Shown piece after piece: positions 41,120 through 50,597 of a DNA stretch of 64,000 nucleotides. The DNA is from Micromonospora halotolerans (GTDB taxonomy: Bacteria > Actinomycetota > Actinomycetes > Mycobacteriales > Micromonosporaceae), in the NCBI RefSeq assembly GCF_032108445.1, contig NZ_CP134876.1, positions 1,922,001 through 1,986,000 of the forward strand. Direction: 5' to 3'. Under the pieces are notes generated by a model. That model was not told the DNA's origin and ran no database searches. It saw nothing but the letters and a program-made list of their open reading frames with translations. The translations under genes were made by a program, and so were the position numbers. How positions within the stretch are numbered: the first letter of the stretch is position 1; every line of letters begins with the position of its first letter.

Positions 41120-41512
41120 TCAGCCTCGGCCGAGGCGCTCGGTCGGGGTTATGCGGACGATCACCCGCTCCTCGCCGGGGCGGCGGAACGGGTAGGTGTC
41201 CTGCCCCAGGTACTTCTGCGCCATCCGGTCGATGTGCGCGTCCGCCCCCTCGGTGACGAACTCCGCGGTGCCCTTCACCCAGAGGGTGCGGAAGTCGTCC
41301 GCCTTGTCCACCACCGACACCGCGACCACCGGGTTGCGGGCGATGTTGACGTACTTCTGCCGGCCCTTGGCCGTGTTGAAGACGATGTGCTCGCCGTCGG
41401 TGTCCACCCACACCGGGGTGACGTGCGGGGTGCCGTCGACCTCGATGGTCGCCACGTGGGCGAGCTGCGGTTCGGCGAGCAGGGCCAGGTCTTCTTCGGT
41501 GAGGATCGCCAT
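41120..41512 (-). CDS. PPOX-class F420/FMN-dependent protein
   Basis: A 130-aa split beta-barrel protein. AILTEEDLALLAEPQLAHVATI and the phosphate-binding ARNPVVAVSVVDKADDFRTL segment match the small F420-dependent oxidoreductases of the pyridoxamine-oxidase-like superfamily. Only the ATG at 41512 is taken; the open frame beyond it is antisense to the FKBP gene. Cofactor type (F420 versus FMN) is inferred from length and family. Confidence 0.87.
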   Translation of the reverse strand: MAILTEEDLALLAEPQLAHVATIEVDGTPHVTPVWVDTDGEHIVFNTAKGRQKYVNIARNPVVAVSVVDKADDFRTLWVKGTAEFVTEGADAHIDRMAQKYLGQDTYPFRRPGEERVIVRITPTERLGRG

Positions 41513-41684
41513 GGTCGAGAACCTACCCCCGCGGGCCGGGTCGTCACCCTTGTTCCCTGCGCGGTCGGCTTGCCGGGATCCACCCGGCCGAGGGAGCACC
41601 GCGGGCGTCCGGGCGGGTACCGTGTGCGCTGGCCTCGGCGGCGGCCCGTCGGAGGCGCACCCACCCACCCAGCAGGGAGTCGAC

Positions 41685-42344
41685 GTGAGCGAGCGCGTGG
41701 AGAACCGGTCGGCGGGCCAGAGCCCGGGCACCAAGGCGGAGCGGCGACTGGCCGCCCAGCTGGCGGCCAAGAAGGCCGCCGAGGCGAGGCGCCGCCGGCA
41801 GTCGATGCTGGGCGCCGCCGCCGGTGTGATCGCCGTCGCGGCCCTGATCGCCGGCATCGTCTGGCTGAACAACGGCGACGACGACAAGGCGGCGAGCACG
41901 GCCGCCGCGCCCAGCGCGACCGTCCCGGCCGAGCCCACCGCCGCCCCGGAGCCGCAGCTCCCCGCCGACCTCGACCCGGCGCTGAAGACCAAGCCGACCG
42001 TCGAGGCGGGCAAGGGCGAGCTGACCAAGCTCGGCGTCACCACGCTGGTCAAGGGCAAGGGCCCGGCGGTCAAGGCGGGCCAGCAGATCACCACGAACTA
42101 CGTCGGCGTGTTCTACAAGGACGGCAAGCAGTTCGACTCCTCCTGGGACCGGGGCGAGCCGGCCACCTTCCCGATCGGCGTCGGCCAGGTCATCCCGGGC
42201 TGGGATCAGGGTCTCGTGGGCGTGCCGGTGGGCAGCCGGGTGCAGCTCGACCTCCCGGCGGAGCTGGCGTACGGCAAGGACGCCTCGGGCGGGCGTCCGG
42301 CCGGGCCGCTGCGCTTCGTCGTGGACGTGCTCGCCGCGCAGTAG
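41685..42344 (+). CDS. Membrane-anchored FKBP-type peptidyl-prolyl isomerase
   Basis: Folds exported proteins. The 219-aa product has a basic cytoplasmic N-terminus (RLAAQLAAKKAAEARRRRQ), one membrane helix (residues 42-62), an Ala/Pro linker and an FKBP domain (residues 110-219): TNYVGVFYKDGKQFDSSW, GQVIPGWDQGLVGVPVGSR, IP-type active-site residues and LAYG. The GTG at 41685 follows AGGGAGTCGAC. Cytoplasmic N, exterior FKBP topology is expected. Confidence 0.92.
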   Translation: MSERVENRSAGQSPGTKAERRLAAQLAAKKAAEARRRRQSMLGAAAGVIAVAALIAGIVWLNNGDDDKAASTAAAPSATVPAEPTAAPEPQLPADLDPALKTKPTVEAGKGELTKLGVTTLVKGKGPAVKAGQQITTNYVGVFYKDGKQFDSSWDRGEPATFPIGVGQVIPGWDQGLVGVPVGSRVQLDLPAELAYGKDASGGRPAGPLRFVVDVLAAQ

Positions 42345-42387
42345 CTCACAGAAGGCTTCCGCCCGGTCACCCAGCGGCAGTAGGTTC

Positions 42388-43341
42388 ATGGTCACCGCGG
42401 GCGGTCCAGCCGCCCGCGGCGACCCGCCCGACGACGCGGAGGTGCACGTGGCGGCGCTGGACGACACCGGGCTGGCCCGGCTGATGTGGACGCACTTCGA
42501 GCCGGTCCACGCGGTGACCTACTTCCACCCCCGGGCCCGCTCGGCGTACGAGGCGGTCGGGTTGCGCGGCTACTGGCGGGGCTACTTCGCGGGGCGGGCC
42601 GCCCCGCTCGGGCCGGTCGGCGCGCCGACCGTGGTGGCCGCGTTCTTCAGCTTCGCGCCGTCGATGGTGGCCCGGGCGCTGCCCTCGGTGTGGCGGCTGG
42701 CCACCCCGGAGGAGGCGCTGCGCGCCCGGCTCACCGGCGCCGTGCAGGCGCTCGCCGAGTTCACCTACGAGCTGCCCGAGTCGCACCTGGTCGAGGCGGC
42801 CGACCTCCTGGAGGAGGCGGCCGGGCGGGTGGAGACGGCGGGCCGAATGCTCGGCGCGGTCAACGCGGCGCTGCCCCGGGGCGAGTACCCGCTGGCCCGG
42901 CTCTGGCAGGCCGCCACCACGCTGCGCGAGCACCGGGGCGACGGGCACGTGGCGGCGTTGGTCGGCACCGGCCTGGCGCCGGTGGAGGTGGTGGCCTGGC
43001 GGTGCCGGGTCGACCAGTCCCGCGAGTTCCACCAGCCGGCCCGGGGCTGGACCGACGAGGAGTGGGCCGCCGCCGAGGAGCGGCTGGTCGAGGCGGGCTG
43101 GCTGACGGCTGACCGGGGGCCGACCGAGCACGGCACCGCGACCTTCCGGGCCGTCGAGGAGGCCACCGACCGGGCGGCCCTGGGGCCGTGGCGGGCGTTG
43201 GGCGCGGAGCGGACCGCCCGGCTGCGCGAGCTGCTCGAACCGATCGCCACCCGGTGCCGCACGATCATTCCGCCGCAGGCCCCGATCGGCCTGCCGGCGC
43301 AGCGCAGCGTCCGCACGGACGCGACGAGCCCCGCCCGCTGA
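42388..43341 (+). CDS. SCO6745-family protein
   Basis: A 317-aa conserved actinobacterial protein of unknown function, helical in the first half (MWTHFEPVHAVTYFHPRARS) with a winged-helix-like C-terminal part (DEEWAAAEERLVEAGWLTAD, typical of MarR-like folds). It may be a regulator. The ATG at 42388 has a weak GTAGG upstream; a GTG around 42448 in the VAALDD region is an alternative. It follows the FKBP gene by 43 bases. Confidence 0.82.
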   Translation: MVTAGGPAARGDPPDDAEVHVAALDDTGLARLMWTHFEPVHAVTYFHPRARSAYEAVGLRGYWRGYFAGRAAPLGPVGAPTVVAAFFSFAPSMVARALPSVWRLATPEEALRARLTGAVQALAEFTYELPESHLVEAADLLEEAAGRVETAGRMLGAVNAALPRGEYPLARLWQAATTLREHRGDGHVAALVGTGLAPVEVVAWRCRVDQSREFHQPARGWTDEEWAAAEERLVEAGWLTADRGPTEHGTATFRAVEEATDRAALGPWRALGAERTARLRELLEPIATRCRTIIPPQAPIGLPAQRSVRTDATSPAR

Positions 43342-43366
43342 GCGAGGGCGGCGTAGCCTTCCGGGC

Positions 43367-43627
43367 ATGTGGATCGTGGAACTTGCGTTCACCGAGGCTC
43401 CGGAGCGGCTCGCCGCCCGCCCCGCCCACCGCGCGCTCCTCACCGAGCTGCACGGGAAGGGCATCGTCCGGATGGCCGGCCCGCTGGCCGGCGACTCCGG
43501 CGCCGTGCTGGTCTTCGACGTGCAGGACCGGCCGGAGCTGGACCGCCTGCTCGCGGCCGACGCCTACTTCACCACCCCCGGTGTGGAGGTCACCCGGGTC
43601 CGGGAGTGGGCGCCGTTCCTGACCTGA
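43367..43627 (+). CDS. YciI family protein
   Basis: An 86-aa ferredoxin-like-fold protein. The family hallmark AHRALLTELHGKGIVRMAGPL and the C-terminal EWAPF are present; the conserved His-Asp pair is His 23 and Asp near 65. YciI-like proteins are small enzymes or dimeric domains of uncertain role. It lies between the SCO6745 and HAD genes with short gaps, so probably part of one transcript. Confidence 0.85.
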   Translation: MWIVELAFTEAPERLAARPAHRALLTELHGKGIVRMAGPLAGDSGAVLVFDVQDRPELDRLLAADAYFTTPGVEVTRVREWAPFLT

Positions 43628-43656
43628 CGCCGGGCGTCCGGCAGGATGGGTACGTG

Positions 43657-44313
43657 ATGGACGCGGTGCTCTTCGACCTGGACGGCGTGATCGTGGACTC
43701 CGAGCCCGTCTGGGAGGAGGTCCGGCGGGCGTACGTGGCCGAGCACGGGGGCACCTGGCAGCCGGACACCCAGCGCCGGCTCATGGGGATGAGCACCGGC
43801 GAGTGGGCCGCGTACCTCAGCGGTGAGCTGGGCGTCGACCGCACCGCCGAGCAGGTCGCCGCCGAGGTGGTGGCGGAGATGACCCGGCGGTACGCGCAGC
43901 GCGTACCCCTGATCGACGACGCCGACGCGGTGGTGCGGCGCACGGCCGCGCGGTGGCCGCTCGGGCTGGCCAGTTCCTCCCCCACCCGGCTGATCGCGGC
44001 GGCGCTGGACGCGACCGGCCTGACCGGCGCGTTCGGCGCGACCCTGTCGACCGAGGAGACCGCTCGGGGCAAGCCCGCGCCGGACGTGTGGCTGGCGGTG
44101 GCGGCGCGGCTCGGCGTCGACCCGTCCCGGTGCGTGGCGGTGGAGGACTCCTCGAACGGGGTCCGCTCGGCGGCCGCCGCCGGCTGCCGGGTGGTGGCCG
44201 TGCCGCACGGCTCCTACCCTCTCGATCCGGATGCCGAGGCCCTGGCGGCGGTGCTGCTGCCCTCGATCGACGCGCTGACCCCCGAGGTGGTGGAACGCGC
44301 GGCTTGCACCTGA
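43657..44313 (+). CDS. HAD-family hydrolase (beta-phosphoglucomutase-like)
   Basis: A 218-aa phosphatase or mutase. It has motif I DLDGVIVDSEPVWE at residue 8, motif II LASSSP near residue 110, motif III Lys in ARGKPAPDVW and the acidic VEDSSNG. The double aspartate of motif I is intact. The start is ATG at 43657 next to GTG at 43654. The MerR promoter begins inside its 3' end, at 44304. Confidence 0.9.
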   Translation: MDAVLFDLDGVIVDSEPVWEEVRRAYVAEHGGTWQPDTQRRLMGMSTGEWAAYLSGELGVDRTAEQVAAEVVAEMTRRYAQRVPLIDDADAVVRRTAARWPLGLASSSPTRLIAAALDATGLTGAFGATLSTEETARGKPAPDVWLAVAARLGVDPSRCVAVEDSSNGVRSAAAAGCRVVAVPHGSYPLDPDAEALAAVLLPSIDALTPEVVERAACT

Positions 44314-44334
44314 CGCGACGTCAGGTCATAGCGT
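44304..44334 (+). promoter_or_regulatory. MerR-type promoter with 19-bp spacer
   Basis: TTGCAC (-35, 44304-44309) and TAGCGT (-10, 44329-44334) are 19 bases apart, the long spacing MerR regulators correct by untwisting DNA. A perfect dyad CCTGACG-CGA-CGTCAGG fills 44309-44325. It lies 46 bases upstream of the merR start and overlaps the end of the HAD gene. Confidence 0.85.
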
Positions 44335-44379
44335 CGCCCAGGTCGCCGCAGGGCGCGGTGACGCGAGAGGGAGTGGGAC

Positions 44380-45129
44380 GTGGCGTCCACCTGGCGGATC
44401 GGTGAGCTGTGCCGGCGTACCGGGCTGACGGTCCGGACCCTGCACCACTGGGACCACGTGGGGCTGCTGCGGCCGTCCGGCCGGACCTCGTCCGGGCACC
44501 GGCTCTACGACGAGCGGGACGTGGGCCGGCTGTACCGGATCGTCGCGCTGCGCGAGCTGGGCCTGCCGCTGGAGACCATCGGCACGCTGCTGGACGGCGG
44601 CGGGGGCGGCGGGCCGGAGCTGGCCGAGCTGCTCGGCGAGCACCTGGCCCATGTGGAACGGCAGCTCGCCGCGCTGGGCGGGCTGCGGGACCGGCTGGGC
44701 GCGCTGGTGCCGGCCGTCCGCGCCGCCGGGGACGCCCCGTCCGTAGACCTGCTCGCACTGATCGAGGAGGTGACCAGGGTGGACGACACCGTGCGGAACT
44801 ACTTCAGCGAGGAGCAGCTGGCCGCGTTGGCGCAGCGCCGGGAGCGGCTCGGCGAGGACGCGATCCGCGGCGTGGAGGCGGAGTGGCCCGAGCTGATCGC
44901 CCGGGTCCGTGCCGAGCTGGACGCCGGGACGGACCCGGCGGACCCGCGGGTGCGGGCGCTGGCGGCGCGCTGGATGGAGCTGCTGGAAGCGTTCCACGGC
45001 GGGGACCCGGGGCTGCGCGACTCGCTCTACCGGATGCAGGCGGAGAACAGCGCGGAGATCGCCCAGCAGCACGGCGGCCCCACCCCCGAGCTGATCGAGT
45101 ACGTGAAGCGCGCGGCGGCCGCCGGCTGA
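44380..45129 (+). CDS. MerR family regulator with TipAS-like domain
   Basis: A 249-aa regulator. Residues 1-72 form the MerR HTH (RIGELCRRTGLTVRTLHHWD), followed by a coiled coil. Residues about 125-249 match the TipAS antibiotic-recognition fold (YFSEEQLAALAQRRERLGED and the ARWMELLEAFHGGDPGL segment). It likely senses a drug or peptide ligand. GTG at 44380 follows GAGGGAGTGG. It should activate its own promoter. Confidence 0.92.
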   Translation: MASTWRIGELCRRTGLTVRTLHHWDHVGLLRPSGRTSSGHRLYDERDVGRLYRIVALRELGLPLETIGTLLDGGGGGGPELAELLGEHLAHVERQLAALGGLRDRLGALVPAVRAAGDAPSVDLLALIEEVTRVDDTVRNYFSEEQLAALAQRRERLGEDAIRGVEAEWPELIARVRAELDAGTDPADPRVRALAARWMELLEAFHGGDPGLRDSLYRMQAENSAEIAQQHGGPTPELIEYVKRAAAAG

Positions 45130-45131
45130 CG

Positions 45132-45179
45132 GGAACGCCATGGGGTGTCAGCGGCGAGGGGTGGCACCCATGGCGTTCC
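45132..45179 (+). terminator. Terminator after merR
   Basis: GGAACGCCATGGG (45132-45144) pairs perfectly with CCCATGGCGTTCC (45167-45179); the stem extends a further five pairs past a bulged G. Confidence 0.75.
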
Positions 45180-45295
45180 ACCAACAGGGCCGTTGTCCGC
45201 CGACCGCCCGGTTGTACGGTTTCCGGGGCGCTCCCGATCGGAATGATCGCGAGGCGTCCGGGTAGCGCAGCCGGCAGGACGGCGGAGGGACGGCG

Positions 45296-46309
45296 ATGAG
45301 GGCGATCGTGTACGAGAGCAACGGGGACCCCTCGGTGCTCCAGGTGGTGGACCGGCCGGTGCCCGAGCCGGGCCCCGGCGAGGTGCTGGTGCGGATGGCG
45401 GTGGCCGGGGTGAACCCGACCGACTGGAAGGCCCGCCGCGCCTGGCCGCTGCCGCAGGGCTGGCAGATACCGGGGCAGGACGGCGCCGGGGTGATCGAGG
45501 CGGTCGGTGAGGGCGTCGACCAGATCCTCGTGGGCGAGCGGGTGTGGCTCTGGGAGGCGGCCTGGCAGCGGCCCTGGGGCACCGCGAGCGAGTACACGGT
45601 GGTGCCGGTCCGGCACGCCGTGAGCCTCGGCTCGGCCTCGTTCGACCTGGGTGCGGCGCTGGGCATCCCGTTCATGACCGCGCACCGCTGCCTGACGGCC
45701 GGCGAGTTCATGCCGGACAAGCTGCACGCCGGCGCGTTGAGCGACCACGTGGTGCTGGTGCAGGGCGGGGCGGGCGCGGTCGGGAACGCGGCGATCCAGC
45801 TGGCCCGCTGGGCCGACGCGTGCGTGATCGCCACGGTGAGCAGCCCGGAGAAGGCGCAGCTCGCCGCGGCGGCCGGGGCCAGCTTCGTCATCAACTACCG
45901 CGAGCAGGACGTGGTCGAGGAGGTCCGCAAGATCGCGCCCGACGGGGTGCACACGATCGTCGAGGTGTCGGCCGCCCGCAACGCGGCCGCCGACGTGCAG
46001 GTGCTGCGCACCGGGGGCGCGGTCTGCGTCTACGCGGACGACGGCGGCGAGCAGGTGACCCTGCCGATCCGGCCGCTCATGATGCCGAACGCCCGGTGGC
46101 AGTTCGTGCTGATCTACACGGCGCCGAAGGCGGCCAAGGCGCAGGCGGTGACGGACATCGCGGCGGCGGTGGCCCAGGGCGCGGTGCGGGTGGGCCAGGA
46201 GGCCGGCCTGCCGCTGCACCACCACACGCTGGACGCGGCCCGGGCGGCCCACGAGGCGGTGGAGAACTCGGTGGTCGGCAAGGTTCTCATCACGACCAGC
46301 GACACCTGA
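45296..46309 (+). CDS. NADPH:quinone oxidoreductase family (zinc-independent MDR)
   Basis: A 337-aa medium-chain reductase. Residues 1-125 form the catalytic domain (MRAIVYESNGDPSVLQVVD), and the nucleotide-binding domain has GGAGAVGNAAIQLARWADA near residue 160. The zinc-ligand cysteines are missing, as in quinone reductases. It probably reduces quinones or enals with NADPH. GGAGGGACGGCG precedes the ATG. It follows the merR terminator but may be induced by the same compound. Confidence 0.9.
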   Translation: MRAIVYESNGDPSVLQVVDRPVPEPGPGEVLVRMAVAGVNPTDWKARRAWPLPQGWQIPGQDGAGVIEAVGEGVDQILVGERVWLWEAAWQRPWGTASEYTVVPVRHAVSLGSASFDLGAALGIPFMTAHRCLTAGEFMPDKLHAGALSDHVVLVQGGAGAVGNAAIQLARWADACVIATVSSPEKAQLAAAAGASFVINYREQDVVEEVRKIAPDGVHTIVEVSAARNAAADVQVLRTGGAVCVYADDGGEQVTLPIRPLMMPNARWQFVLIYTAPKAAKAQAVTDIAAAVAQGAVRVGQEAGLPLHHHTLDAARAAHEAVENSVVGKVLITTSDT

Positions 46310-46479
46310 GAACGCGAAACGTATTTCGCCATCATCGGGACAGAGGCGAACAAGTTTCGCGAGAATGACATTGCGGGTCGCCCCGCATGGACGGGCGGCC
46401 CCGGCGCGGTGCGAACGCCGGGGCCGCCCTCTGGGGAGGAATGCTCCTACCCGTGCTGGCGACGGTACGCCGGAAAGTG

Positions 46480-48129
46480 TTACGGCGCGGTCAGTTCACG
46501 CACGTCCAGACCACCGTCCCCGTACCGGGAACGCACCACCTTCTTGTCGAACTTGCCCACGCTCGTCTTCGGCACCGAATCGATGAACGCCCACCGCTCC
46601 GGCAGCTGCCAGCGCGCCACCGACTTCGCCAGGAACTCCCGCAACTCCTCGGCGGTGGCCGAGGCGCCCTCCCGGACCACCACGGTCGCGAGGGGCCGCT
46701 CGTCCCAGCGCTCGTCCGGCACACCCACCACGCACGCCTCCAGCACCGCCGGGTGCGCCATCAGCGCGTTCTCCAGCTCGACCGAGGAAATCCACTCCCC
46801 GCCCGACTTGATCACGTCCTTGGCGCGGTCGGTGAGGGTGATGTAGCCGTCCGGCGAGAGCGTGCCGACGTCCCCGGTCCGCAGCCAGCCGTCGCGGAAC
46901 TTCTCCTCGTCCGGGGTCTCGTCGCCCACGTACCGGGCGGTCACCCACGGCCCGCGGACCTCCAGCTCGCCCACGGACGTGCCGTCGGCGGGCAGCGGCT
47001 CGCCGAGCGGGCCGACGATGCGCGCGGCCACGCCGGCCGGCACCCGGCCCTGCGTGTAGCGGTAGCGCCACGCCTCCTCGCCGGTCGCGCCGGCCGGCGG
47101 CCGGGAGACCGAGCCCAGCGGCGACATCTCGGTCATGCCCCAGGCGTGGATGACCTCGATCCCGTGCCGCTCCTGGAAGGCGTGCATGAGCGACGGCGGG
47201 CAGGCCGAGCCGCCGACGATCACCTCCGTCAGCGAGGAGGTGTCCACGTCGTGGCTGTCCAGGTAGGCCAGCAGGTCGGTCCAGATGGTCGGTACCGCGC
47301 CGGCCAGGGTGGGGCGTTCGGCGGCGATCATGGCGGCGATCGGCTCGGCCTGGAGGAACCGGTCCGGCATGATCAGCGACGCGCCGGAGAGGAACGCCGC
47401 GAAGGGCAGGCCCCAGGACATCGCGTGGAACATCGGGACGATGGCCAGCTCGCGGTCCTTCGGGCCGAGGCCGAAGCCCTCCGGCATGCAGACCTGGAGC
47501 GAGTGCAGGTAGATCGAGCGGTGCGAGTAGGCGACCCCCTTGGGGTTGCCGGTGGTCCCGGAGGTGTAGCAGAGCGCGGCGGCGTCGCGCTCGTCCACCT
47601 CGGGCCAGTCGTAGGTGTCCGGCCGGTCGGCCAGCAGGGCGTCCCAGTGGTGGACGGCGATCCGGTCGCCGGCCGCGGCCACCAGCGGGGCCGGGTCGCC
47701 GCCGCCGACCACCACGACGTGCCGCACCGTGGTCATCTCGCCGATCACCCGGGCCAGCAGCGGGATGAGCGTGGTGTCGACCAGCACCACCCGGTCCTCG
47801 GCGTGGTTGGCGATGTAGGCGACCTGGTCCGGGAAGAGCCGGATGTTGAGGGTGTGCAGCACCGCGCCCATGCTCGGCACGGCGAAGTAGGCCACCAGGT
47901 GCTCATTGTTGTTCCACATGAAGGTGGCGACCCGCTCGTCGCCGGTCACCCCGCACTCGTCGCGCAGCGCGTGGGCCAGCCGGGCGGCCGTCCTGCCGAC
48001 CTCGGCGTACGTCATCCGGCGGGGCTCGGCGCCGGTCCAGGTGACGACCTCCGCCGTGCCGTGCACGGTGGTGCCGTGTTCGAGGATCCGGGCGACCTGC
48101 AGGGGGGCGTCCATCATCGTGCTACGCAT
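46480..48129 (-). CDS. Long-chain acyl-CoA synthetase (AMP-binding)
   Basis: Activates fatty acids through an acyl-adenylate. The 549-aa product has the P-loop CYTSGTTGNPKGVAYSHR near residue 180, HAWGMTEMSPLG near residue 325, GWLRTGDVGTLSPDGY near residue 420 and the C-terminal catalytic lysine in KTSVGKFDKK. The ATG at 48129 (MRSTMMDAPLQ) lacks a clear ribosome-binding site; the frame is open to 48156, and the second ATG pair is a few codons in. Confidence 0.92.
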   Translation of the reverse strand: MRSTMMDAPLQVARILEHGTTVHGTAEVVTWTGAEPRRMTYAEVGRTAARLAHALRDECGVTGDERVATFMWNNNEHLVAYFAVPSMGAVLHTLNIRLFPDQVAYIANHAEDRVVLVDTTLIPLLARVIGEMTTVRHVVVVGGGDPAPLVAAAGDRIAVHHWDALLADRPDTYDWPEVDERDAAALCYTSGTTGNPKGVAYSHRSIYLHSLQVCMPEGFGLGPKDRELAIVPMFHAMSWGLPFAAFLSGASLIMPDRFLQAEPIAAMIAAERPTLAGAVPTIWTDLLAYLDSHDVDTSSLTEVIVGGSACPPSLMHAFQERHGIEVIHAWGMTEMSPLGSVSRPPAGATGEEAWRYRYTQGRVPAGVAARIVGPLGEPLPADGTSVGELEVRGPWVTARYVGDETPDEEKFRDGWLRTGDVGTLSPDGYITLTDRAKDVIKSGGEWISSVELENALMAHPAVLEACVVGVPDERWDERPLATVVVREGASATAEELREFLAKSVARWQLPERWAFIDSVPKTSVGKFDKKVVRSRYGDGGLDVRELTAP

Positions 48130-48213
48130 GGGTAACAAGGTAGTGTCGCCGGTCACATCAGCGGAACCCCCGGAACGGCCGAGCCGGTCGGGGAAGGTGC
48201 GTAGATTGTCCGG

Positions 48214-48705
48214 GTGAGCATCTCGTGGGCCGACTCGTACGTGGGGCAGCTCCGGGCCCTGGCCGGTGACCGCACCCTGATGTTCGTCGGCGCCCGCGCC
48301 GTGGTGCGCGACAACGCCGCCCGGGTGCTGCTGATCCGCCGCTCGGACAACGGCCAGTGGGCGCTGCCGGCCGGCGCCATGGAGCTGGGCGAGTCGATCG
48401 CCGACTGCGCCGTCCGGGAGGTCCGCGAGGAGACCGGCCTGCGCGCCCTAAGGGTGTGCGCGTTCGCCCTCTACACCGGCCCCGACTTCACCAGCACCAA
48501 CATGTACGGGCACACCTACCAGGTCTTCACCACGGCGTTCCGGGTCGAGGAGTGGGACGGCGAGCTGGCCCGGATGACCGACGAGACGACCGACGCGGGC
48601 TTCTTCCCCCCGCAGGAGCTGCCCACCCCGCTCTCCGGCAGCGTCGTCGAGACCCTCGCCGACCTGGACGTCTTCGAGCAGACGAACCGCCTCATCCTCA
48701 AGTGA
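48214..48705 (+). CDS. Nudix hydrolase
   Basis: A 163-aa pyrophosphohydrolase. The Nudix box is [20 protein letters not shown] followed by TGL (residues about 54-76), with all Gx5Ex7REUxEExGU positions filled. The substrate is a nucleoside diphosphate linked to X. It is divergent from the acyl-CoA synthetase with 85 bases between start codons. The 3' half is overlapped on the minus strand by the EamA reading frame. Confidence 0.9.
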   Translation: MSISWADSYVGQLRALAGDRTLMFVGARAVVRDNAARVLLIRRSDNGQWALPAGAMELGESIADCAVREVREETGLRALRVCAFALYTGPDFTSTNMYGHTYQVFTTAFRVEEWDGELARMTDETTDAGFFPPQELPTPLSGSVVETLADLDVFEQTNRLILK

Positions 48706-49584
48706 CGGCGCGGGGCGCCCGTCGGGGGCCGTCCCGGCCGGACCGGTCCGGGCGCCGGTCCGTTCCGCGCCGATCCCCGCCACCACCACGAAGGCGATGC
48801 CGGCCACCGCGCCGAGGCCGGGCACCTGACCCAGCGCGACCAGGCCGACCACCAGGGCGATGGCGGGCTCCAGGCTCATCAGCGTGCCGAACGCGGCGGT
48901 GGTGAGCCGGCGCAGCGCCAGCAGCTCCAGCACGAACGGGACGACGGGCAGCAGCACGGCCAGCCCCAGGCCGGCCAGGAGCACCGGCCAGGTCAGGTCG
49001 CCGAACACCGACGGGCCGACCACCACGGTGGCGATCAGGGCGGCCACCGGCATGGAGACCGCCAGGCCGCGGATGCCCGAGACCTCGTCGCCCACCCGCT
49101 GGGTGAGCAGGATGTACGCGGCCCAGCAGGCCCCCGCCCCCAGCGCGTACGCCACCCCGACCGGGTCCGCGCCGCCGTGCCACGGCTCGGTGAGCAGCAG
49201 CACCCCGACCGCCGCGAGCGCCGGCCAGAGCTTGGCGCCGCCCCGACCCCGCGCCACGGCCACGCCCAGCGGCCCGAGGAACTCCAGGGCGCTGGCCGTG
49301 CCCAGCGGCAGCCGGGCCACCGCCGCCATGAACAGCATGGTGACGCCGGCGGTCACCACACCGAGCGCCACGCAGGCCCACAGGGCGGAGCGGGTGAACG
49401 CCGACGGGCGGGGCCGGACCACGACCGCCAGCAGCACCCCGGCCCAGGCCAGCCGCAGCCAGGCGGCGCCCTCCGGACCGACCCGGTCGAAGAGCCCCAC
49501 CGAGGCGGCCAGCCCGAGCTGGACGCAGGTCATGGAGGCGACGGCCATGGCGGTGCCGGCGCGGGCCGGAGTCGCGGTGCTCAT
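48448..49584 (-). CDS. EamA-family transporter with extended, antisense-overlapping C-terminus
   Basis: A drug/metabolite transporter with ten membrane helices in two EamA repeats (RhtA-like, [18 protein letters not shown] near residue 90). The membrane part ends near residue 285. The frame then runs on for about 90 further codons, the last 258 bases of the gene lying antisense to the 3' part of the Nudix gene. That tail looks unrelated. In the neighbouring frame a stop occurs at 48698, so one indel near the end would restore a normal length. The ATG is at 49584. Confidence 0.82.
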   Translation of the reverse strand: MSTATPARAGTAMAVASMTCVQLGLAASVGLFDRVGPEGAAWLRLAWAGVLLAVVVRPRPSAFTRSALWACVALGVVTAGVTMLFMAAVARLPLGTASALEFLGPLGVAVARGRGGAKLWPALAAVGVLLLTEPWHGGADPVGVAYALGAGACWAAYILLTQRVGDEVSGIRGLAVSMPVAALIATVVVGPSVFGDLTWPVLLAGLGLAVLLPVVPFVLELLALRRLTTAAFGTLMSLEPAIALVVGLVALGQVPGLGAVAGIAFVVVAGIGAERTGARTGPAGTAPDGRPAPSLEDEAVRLLEDVQVGEGLDDAAGERGGQLLRGEEARVGRLVGHPGQLAVPLLDPERRGEDLVGVPVHVGAGEVGAGVEGERAHP

Positions 49585-49643
49585 GCCGTTCAGTAGAACC
49601 GGTCCGAACCGCTCACGTCCACGTGCCATTCCTGGACGAACCA

Positions 49644-49658
49644 TTCGGCAATCGTGAA
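49644..49658. promoter_or_regulatory. Candidate LysR box
   Basis: TTCGGCAATCGTGAA contains a T-N11-A dyad (TTC-N9-GAA) between the divergent EamA and LysR genes, 11 bases before the lysR start codon. The usual position of a LysR autoregulatory site makes it a candidate. Confidence 0.45.
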
Positions 49659-49669
49659 CAATCTGCGGC

Positions 49670-50569
49670 ATGGACCTGCGTCGCCTGCGCCTGCTGCGGG
49701 AACTGGCCCGGCTCGGCTCGATGCGCCAGGTCGCCGACGAGCTGCACGTCACCACGTCGACGGTGTCGCAGCAGCTCGCCGTGCTGGCCCGGGAGGTGGG
49801 CACCGAGCTGGTCGAGCCGCACGGCCGCCGCGTCCGGCTCACCCCGGCCGGGCGCCGGCTGGCCGCACACGCCGTGACGATCCTCGCCGCGGTCGACGCG
49901 GCCCGGCTCGACCTGGACCCGCGGGCCGAGCCCGCCGGCACCGTCCGCGTCGCCGGCTTCGCCACCGCCGTCCGGCGCTCGCTGCTGCCGCTCACCGCCC
50001 GGCTCGCGGCGGACCACCCGGGGGTACGCCTCCGCATCCACGAGCACGAGCCGGCCGAGGCGTACGCGGCGCTCGCGGCCGACGACGTCGACCTCGCGCT
50101 GACCTACGACTACAACCTGGCCCCGCTCTCGCCGGACCCGGCGCTGGACGCCACGCCGCTGTGGTCGGCGGCCTGGCACCTCGGGGTGCCGGCCGGCGCG
50201 CCCCCCGGTCCGGCGGCCGACGCCCCGGCCGTCTTCGGCCGGTTCCGCGACGCCGACTGGATCGTCAACTCGCGCAACACGGCCGACGAGGTCGTGGTCC
50301 GGACCATCGCCTCGATGGCGGGCTTCGAGCCCCGGATCACGCACCGTGCGGACAGCCTCGACCTGGTCCAGGACCTCGTCGTCGCGGGGCTCGGCGTCGG
50401 TCTGCTCCCCGGCGACCAGCCCACCGCGCCCGGCGTACGCCTGCTGCCGCTGGCCGGACCGCCGGCCCTGCTGCGCGCCCACGCGGTGACCCGCCGCGGC
50501 CGGGCGGCGTGGCCGCCGCTGGCGCTGATCCTCGACCTGCTCACCGCCCCGCCGCGCGACGCCGGGTGA
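49670..50569 (+). CDS. LysR family regulator
   Basis: A 299-aa regulator. The N-terminal winged helix (residues 1-62: [36 protein letters not shown]) is followed by a linker and a periplasmic-binding-like effector domain ([18 protein letters not shown]). It is divergent from the EamA exporter, which it most likely controls. ATG at 49670 has only a weak ribosome-binding site (TCTGCGGC). Confidence 0.9.
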   Translation: MDLRRLRLLRELARLGSMRQVADELHVTTSTVSQQLAVLAREVGTELVEPHGRRVRLTPAGRRLAAHAVTILAAVDAARLDLDPRAEPAGTVRVAGFATAVRRSLLPLTARLAADHPGVRLRIHEHEPAEAYAALAADDVDLALTYDYNLAPLSPDPALDATPLWSAAWHLGVPAGAPPGPAADAPAVFGRFRDADWIVNSRNTADEVVVRTIASMAGFEPRITHRADSLDLVQDLVVAGLGVGLLPGDQPTAPGVRLLPLAGPPALLRAHAVTRRGRAAWPPLALILDLLTAPPRDAG

Positions 50570-50597
50570 CCCACCGCCGCGCCCGCGGGGCCGCCGG

